IMG/VR virus record: IMGVR_UViG_3300013104_000026
Span: 1-60,931 of that record
Direction: 5' to 3' (one strand)
Source: a virus
Length of the DNA stretch: 60,931 bases
A program made the position numbers and the translations under genes. Positions 57,718 to 60,931 of the stretch are shown one piece after another (the first letter of the stretch is position 1; the number at the start of each line of letters is the position of its first letter). The notes under the pieces were generated by a model. It was not told where the DNA came from, searched no databases, and saw nothing but the letters and a program-made list of their open reading frames with translations.

Positions 57718-59067
57718 TTAAATTTTATTATTTGGGAAAAGCTTATTCCAAAGATCCCTAAATGCTAATTCTGAGGTTTGTTCAACAACTGAATTGCCAA
57801 TGGCACGGTGAAGATCTTCTGTAAAGTCGTACCCATCAATTGAATACTCCAAGCTGGATTGAGTTTTTGCTTTGATGATACGCTCAGTTTTTGACCATTC
57901 TTCCGTTCCCATAATTTTCTCAAAACCCTTCCTGCCCGTACGCCACAGCTTTCGTAAAGAATTTGGCAAGCGATTTGTCGGGCCGAATATTCTAGGCTCC
58001 TCCCATTCATATTGATGGCTTCCTTGTCCAGCTGGAAATCTGTCATTTTCCCTCTTACGACTGAATCTCTCAGATTCGAAAAGCTTGTTCGACCTGGACG
58101 GATCTCCGTCATTTCCCGACGGATGGCCTTGTCTGTCTTCGGATTCATTTGATCCATCGTTGTTGGTGTTGGACATTTCGTCACGTCTCGTGACAGGCTT
58201 GCATGTTTCCCACTCTTTCTCGAAATATTGTTCGTTTCGTCCGTGGTCGTTGTGAGCCATTTTTGAATCACCTGATCTTCGATACGGCCCTTTGGATTCT
58301 CTGGATTTGTTCCGTTCATCCCATTGGTGGATACTCGCGGTGTCCCCCACGATTGATGAACCACTTGGTTCGTCAATCGATCTAACCGACTCTTTCCATC
58401 CTTCCTCAATAATCCTAACTCCGACACTGCCCCCTTCCAAAGATTCGTATCCGGTGTTCCCCAATTCTTCACCTGCTCGGATAGTTTCGGACTGAAATCC
58501 TCCCTCGTTGTCCCTCCGTGATCCGTAGCCATTGGTGTCCTCCAAGATTGCGAGGATAAATAGTCTTTCTCTCTCATGTGTTGCGCCAACTTCCTCCGCT
58601 GTATAGATTCCAGCCTCAACTCGGTAACCCATATTTCGAAGGCTTTCTTGGACTTGCTGGAATCCCATTGAGAGATGTCCTGAGACGTTTTCGAAAAAAC
58701 AGCAAAAAGGTCGTATTGTGCCAATTGCCGATTCAATATAAGGGTATAAGTGTCTGGGGTCATCAGCTCCGACCCTGTTTCCGGCAAGTGAAAATGGCTG
58801 ACAAGGGTATCCGCCAAGTAGAATGTCAATTTTTCCTCGAAACGGTTCCGGATTGAAGGTTTTAAGATTCGTCCACACAGGTGCTGCATCCACCATACCC
58901 GACTCCATTGCTGACAAAAGGTTTTCCACGATGAAGGTTTCGATTTCCACATAAGCGGCAACTCTGACATCTCGAAATACTCTTTGCACTCCTCTTTCGA
59001 GTCCACGTATTCCTGGGCAAAGGCTGAGGATAACGGGTGATTGTTTGGTAATATCCACATAGGTCAT
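57718..59067 (-). CDS. C5-cytosine DNA methyltransferase
   Basis: A 449-residue enzyme. Motif I LSLCPGIRGLERGVQ (about 14-28), motif IV GGYPCQPFS (85-93, catalytic Cys89), motif VI FFENV (124-128), motif VIII HERERLFIL (164-172), and near the end motif X AIGNSVVEQTSELAFRDLW. It methylates cytosine in phage or host DNA, probably to evade restriction. Between motif VIII and the target-recognition part lies a long polar insert (about 175-400, rich in G, S, R, N, D) with repeats such as EDTNGYGS, GNTGYES and GDTASIHQ. This insert is also open in a second frame (see the overlapping ORF). Its start overlaps the dnaN stop by 4 nt. Confidence 0.93.
   Translation of the reverse strand: MTYVDITKQSPVILSLCPGIRGLERGVQRVFRDVRVAAYVEIETFIVENLLSAMESGMVDAAPVWTNLKTFNPEPFRGKIDILLGGYPCQPFSLAGNRVGADDPRHLYPYIESAIGTIRPFCCFFENVSGHLSMGFQQVQESLRNMGYRVEAGIYTAEEVGATHERERLFILAILEDTNGYGSRRDNEGGFQSETIRAGEELGNTGYESLEGGSVGVRIIEEGWKESVRSIDEPSGSSIVGDTASIHQWDERNKSRESKGPYRRSGDSKMAHNDHGRNEQYFEKEWETCKPVTRRDEMSNTNNDGSNESEDRQGHPSGNDGDPSRSNKLFESERFSRKRENDRFPAGQGSHQYEWEEPRIFGPTNRLPNSLRKLWRTGRKGFEKIMGTEEWSKTERIIKAKTQSSLEYSIDGYDFTEDLHRAIGNSVVEQTSELAFRDLWNKLFPNNKI
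57765..59060 (-). CDS. Overlapping out-of-frame ORF inside the methyltransferase (possible dual-coding)
   Basis: A 431-codon frame, open from ATG 59060 to 57765, almost the whole methyltransferase gene on the same strand. It contains repeated W/C-x-TP motifs: SWRTPMATDHGG (172-183), NWGTPDTN (199-206), SWGTPRVSTNG (237-247), KCPTPTTMD (296-304), then KLNPAW (399-404) and LMG (408-410). Each TP repeat lies opposite a DTNGYGS-type repeat of the methyltransferase. From memory, W-x-TP-x-A-x-D repeats and LNPxWVExLMG occur in proteins encoded with phage C5 methyltransferases, so this frame may be translated, or it may mark an ancestral frame shift. No dedicated leader is visible. Expression is unproven. 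Confidence 0.4.
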   Translation of the reverse strand: MWILPNNHPLSSAFAQEYVDSKEECKEYFEMSELPLMWKSKPSSWKTFCQQWSRVWWMQHLCGRILKPSIRNRFEEKLTFYLADTLVSHFHLPETGSELMTPDTYTLILNRQLAQYDLFAVFSKTSQDISQWDSSKSKKAFEIWVTELRLESIQRRKLAQHMREKDYLSSQSWRTPMATDHGGTTREDFSPKLSEQVKNWGTPDTNLWKGAVSELGLLRKDGKSRLDRLTNQVVHQSWGTPRVSTNGMNGTNPENPKGRIEDQVIQKWLTTTTDETNNISRKSGKHASLSRDVTKCPTPTTMDQMNPKTDKAIRREMTEIRPGRTSFSNLRDSVVRGKMTDFQLDKEAINMNGRSLEYSARQIACQILYESCGVRAGRVLRKLWERKNGQKLSVSSKQKLNPAWSIQLMGTTLQKIFTVPLAIQLLNKPQN

Positions 59068-60260
59068 ATTAGATGATTCCAGGTAACGGGCATAACTAAA
59101 AATTCAAAATCTGGCTCAGCGGATGCGGTCATTGTAAACTGTCTGTCTGGTGTGGTGCCTTTAATAGTTACCGTTCCACTGGATATCTTGGATAATGATC
59201 GCATAACTAATGTAGGGTTAAATCCAACAAAGTATTCTTCTCCCTGATATTCATTCAATACAAACTCCTCCTCTCCGTTATTGCCGAAATTGGTGTCATT
59301 TGTTTCAATTTTCATTAAACAATCAGATAATACCATACGAGTCTGTCCAATGCCTGAAATAATACTAATTCGGTTCAATGCAGATTTAAATGCATTAATT
59401 TCAGCTACGGCACATATTGAACTAGACTTAGGGAATGCATTTTCAATCTCTGGATATTTCTCTTCGATAAGAAGGAAAAATACACTTGTGGCTTTATTTG
59501 AAAACTGAGCCCCATTGCCTGAAAGCCTTAGTTCGATATCACCCGTGTTAAGTTCAGATAAAAGGCTCGCAGCCTTCGAAGGAATGACGAAATTTAGATT
59601 TTCCTCAATGTGAGATTCATGTTTAAATTCAAACTTTGATATGGAGTGCATATCTGCTCCGTGCATCTTTATCACATCAGGCCTAACTTCAAAGTATATG
59701 CCGTTAAGTGCTGGCATTAAAGTATCTGTTGATGTGAAATCTTTACAGAAAAGTATCCCTTTGGATATAGCCGAACTTGGAAGTATTACGGGTTCAATCT
59801 CTGAGAAATCAGGGCCCTTAGGGAAATCAATCGGATCATCGGTTTCGAAACTATAACAATTTCCGTTGCAGGAAATCTCGATATTATGAACGATTTTTAT
59901 TACTTCTCCGCCTTTCACTTCGGATGTAATATGTGATATTTCAACCGGAGCATCCGGAAGGTTTTGTAGGAGTTTAATTCCCGGTCCGGCAGGAAAAGAG
60001 AAATGTGATTTATTTCCTATTTCATTAAAATACAGCTTTGTGACTATAATCTGTTTGGTGTCGGTTGCTGTTAATTTTAACGAGTCACCTTCAACCTGAA
60101 CCAATATGTTTGCTACTGCTGGCACTATTGGCTTTGAGGAAATAACCTTACTTACAATTGAGCAAGCACTTAGAAATCTCTTTGAATTGATGGATATTTT
60201 CGAAACAATTGTTCCTCCTTTTACTTTTTTTGATTTTGGTAATTCTGCTATTTCTGACAT
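59064..60260 (-). CDS. dnaN: DNA polymerase III beta subunit (sliding clamp)
   Basis: A 398-residue clamp, near the usual 370 with an extra ~22-residue N-terminal tail. SKISINSKRFLSACSIVSKV and PAVANILVQVEGDSLKLTATD start domain I; LPALNGIYFEVRPDVI-like strand (MPALNGIYFEVRPDV) and GADMHSISKFEF mark domain II; the C-terminus FLVMPVTWN resembles the conserved MPM(R/K) end. It gives a polymerase processivity. No phage DNA polymerase gene was seen, so it may recruit the host enzyme. Confidence 0.92.
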   Translation of the reverse strand: MSEIAELPKSKKVKGGTIVSKISINSKRFLSACSIVSKVISSKPIVPAVANILVQVEGDSLKLTATDTKQIIVTKLYFNEIGNKSHFSFPAGPGIKLLQNLPDAPVEISHITSEVKGGEVIKIVHNIEISCNGNCYSFETDDPIDFPKGPDFSEIEPVILPSSAISKGILFCKDFTSTDTLMPALNGIYFEVRPDVIKMHGADMHSISKFEFKHESHIEENLNFVIPSKAASLLSELNTGDIELRLSGNGAQFSNKATSVFFLLIEEKYPEIENAFPKSSSICAVAEINAFKSALNRISIISGIGQTRMVLSDCLMKIETNDTNFGNNGEEEFVLNEYQGEEYFVGFNPTLVMRSLSKISSGTVTIKGTTPDRQFTMTASAEPDFEFLVMPVTWNHLI

Positions 60261-60326
60261 GTTTTTGATTGTTTATTGATAATTAATTGAGAAAGTGGCG
60301 ACATTACCACTTTCTCTTATTTTAGC

Positions 60327-60737
60327 TTAATAGACTTTTGGAAAACTATCCTGCTCCACTACTTTCTCTATCGCATCATAAGCATCAGATAGAATATCAA
60401 TCGAATCGATGCAATCAATTTCTGGATACCCGTATTCATCTCGGATAGTTTCGCCTGTTTCTTTATCTACTTCAAAGGCTGGCACTTCGAAATCCTCTAA
60501 TGCTGATATTGCTGATTTGATAGATTGATAAGGCTCGAAGGTGTGATCAGCTATTCGGGTAACATCTCCAAATCGGATAATTTCCATCTCCTCATCTTCT
60601 AGTAATAATTGAGATTTGATTACTAGACATTTAATTGTAGTCCGATCTTTCTCAATTTTAGGACCCCATTCTAGTAAAGACATAGATTTGCTAAGCAAAT
60701 CACTTATGGTTAACAAATTCTCTCCTGGTATCGGCAT
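60327..60737 (-). CDS. Unrecognised 136-residue early protein
   Basis: Soluble, acidic C-terminal half (ETGETIRDEYGYPEIDCIDS). It lies 2 bp after the end of the junction-spanning DUF4494-like gene and 67 bp before dnaN. No motif recognised. Confidence 0.6.
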   Translation of the reverse strand: MPIPGENLLTISDLLSKSMSLLEWGPKIEKDRTTIKCLVIKSQLLLEDEEMEIIRFGDVTRIADHTFEPYQSIKSAISALEDFEVPAFEVDKETGETIRDEYGYPEIDCIDSIDILSDAYDAIEKVVEQDSFPKVY

Positions 60738-60739
60738 GA

Positions 60740-60931
60740 CTATTCTGTTTGATCTGGTGAAAGTGGACGAAGATTTGATGAAATATCCTGTTCTGCCTCA
60801 TCTGGATTATAAGGGAATACATCAAGAATTGGTGTCAGATTGATATCTGTCGTTTCGTAAGGGATAAGCATCGTACGTAAGCTTTCGGTGATACGCTGTA
60901 ACGCCTGATCTATTCCATCCGCATTTACCAG
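60740..60931 (-). CDS. DUF4494-like early protein, C-terminal part
   Basis: Open frame from the window end to TAG 60740: after the shared junction codon it reads VNADGIDQALQRITESLRTM, then ...ILDVFPYNPDEAEQD. LVNA...A...ES.., TPILDVFPY matches the C-terminus of DUF4494 proteins as I remember them. Joined to 1-299 with the 5-bp overlap, it gives one 161-residue protein. Simple end-to-end joining without the overlap would give a stop after two codons. Confidence 0.75.
   Translation of the reverse strand: MVNADGIDQALQRITESLRTMLIPYETTDINLTPILDVFPYNPDEAEQDISSNLRPLSPDQTE

Noticed and set aside
1-60931. CRISPR arrays, tRNA or rRNA genes, and insertion sequences.
   Set aside because: None was seen: no regularly spaced direct repeats, no cloverleaf-like sequence and no transposase gene. 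A tRNA search program was not available.

Overview
The window reads as a complete genome, about 60.9 kb, of a temperate siphovirus-like phage (or its excised, circular prophage) of a Bacteroidota host, probably Cytophagales. The host call rests on promoters of the type TAnnTTTG, A-rich leaders instead of Shine-Dalgarno sites, a Bacteroidota-type tyrosine integrase, and early genes resembling DUF4494 and DUF4373 proteins. The two ends belong together: the last five bases equal the first five (accag), and joining them through that overlap fuses the open frame at 1-299 to the one at 60740-60931 into one 161-codon DUF4494-like gene that ends 2 bp before the next gene.

Layout. (1) A leftward early operon starts at a divergent promoter/operator near 11.56 kb and runs through position 1, round the junction, to 56.07 kb. 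It carries an antirepressor, HTH protein, DUF4373-like replication protein, DnaB helicase, RuvC-like nuclease, a helicase-methyltransferase fusion, a beta clamp (DnaN), a C5 DNA methyltransferase and a diversity-generating retroelement (DGR). (2) The lysogeny block at 11.6-15.0 kb has an S24-type repressor, two exported accessory proteins, a small gene behind a palindrome-embedded promoter, and the integrase; 15.0-15.6 kb is non-coding and probably holds attP and the rightward promoter. (3) From 15.6 to 23 kb lie about 25 small, tightly packed genes, mostly unrecognised. (4) 23-25.4 kb encodes a collagen-like baseplate/fibre protein, a beta-rich protein and an SGNH hydrolase. (5) 26-40.9 kb is an HK97-type head and tail set: HNH, TerS, TerL, portal, protease, capsid, connectors, tail tube, frameshifted tail chaperones and tape measure. 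(6) 40.9-52.1 kb encodes a 2627-residue tail-tip/fibre protein and a secreted 848-residue protein. (7) 52.1-56.0 kb is a lysis region with small membrane and coiled-coil proteins, an M15 endolysin and a second SGNH hydrolase. Late and early units converge on a terminator at 56.05 kb.

Main discovery. The DGR has one 71-bp template repeat (3971-4041) and three 71-bp variable repeats (4147-4217, 4629-4699, 10979-11049). By hand alignment all 47 differences between template and variable repeats fall on the 20 template adenines, and none on the 51 other positions. The targets are not tail fibres but three related 134-172 residue proteins without signal peptides, in the early operon; one is its promoter-proximal gene, about 7 kb from the template. 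The reverse transcriptase has the DGR signature and YCDD motif but carries an apparent 1-base deletion.

Second, the C5 methyltransferase region is open over almost its whole length in a second frame on the same strand (431 codons), and that frame has its own repeated W-x-TP motif and an LNPxW...LMG motif. Third, at least a dozen genes share a leader built around ACTTCATCAA followed by AACTAAATCGAA just before the start codon. All family assignments come from reading the sequence without database searches.
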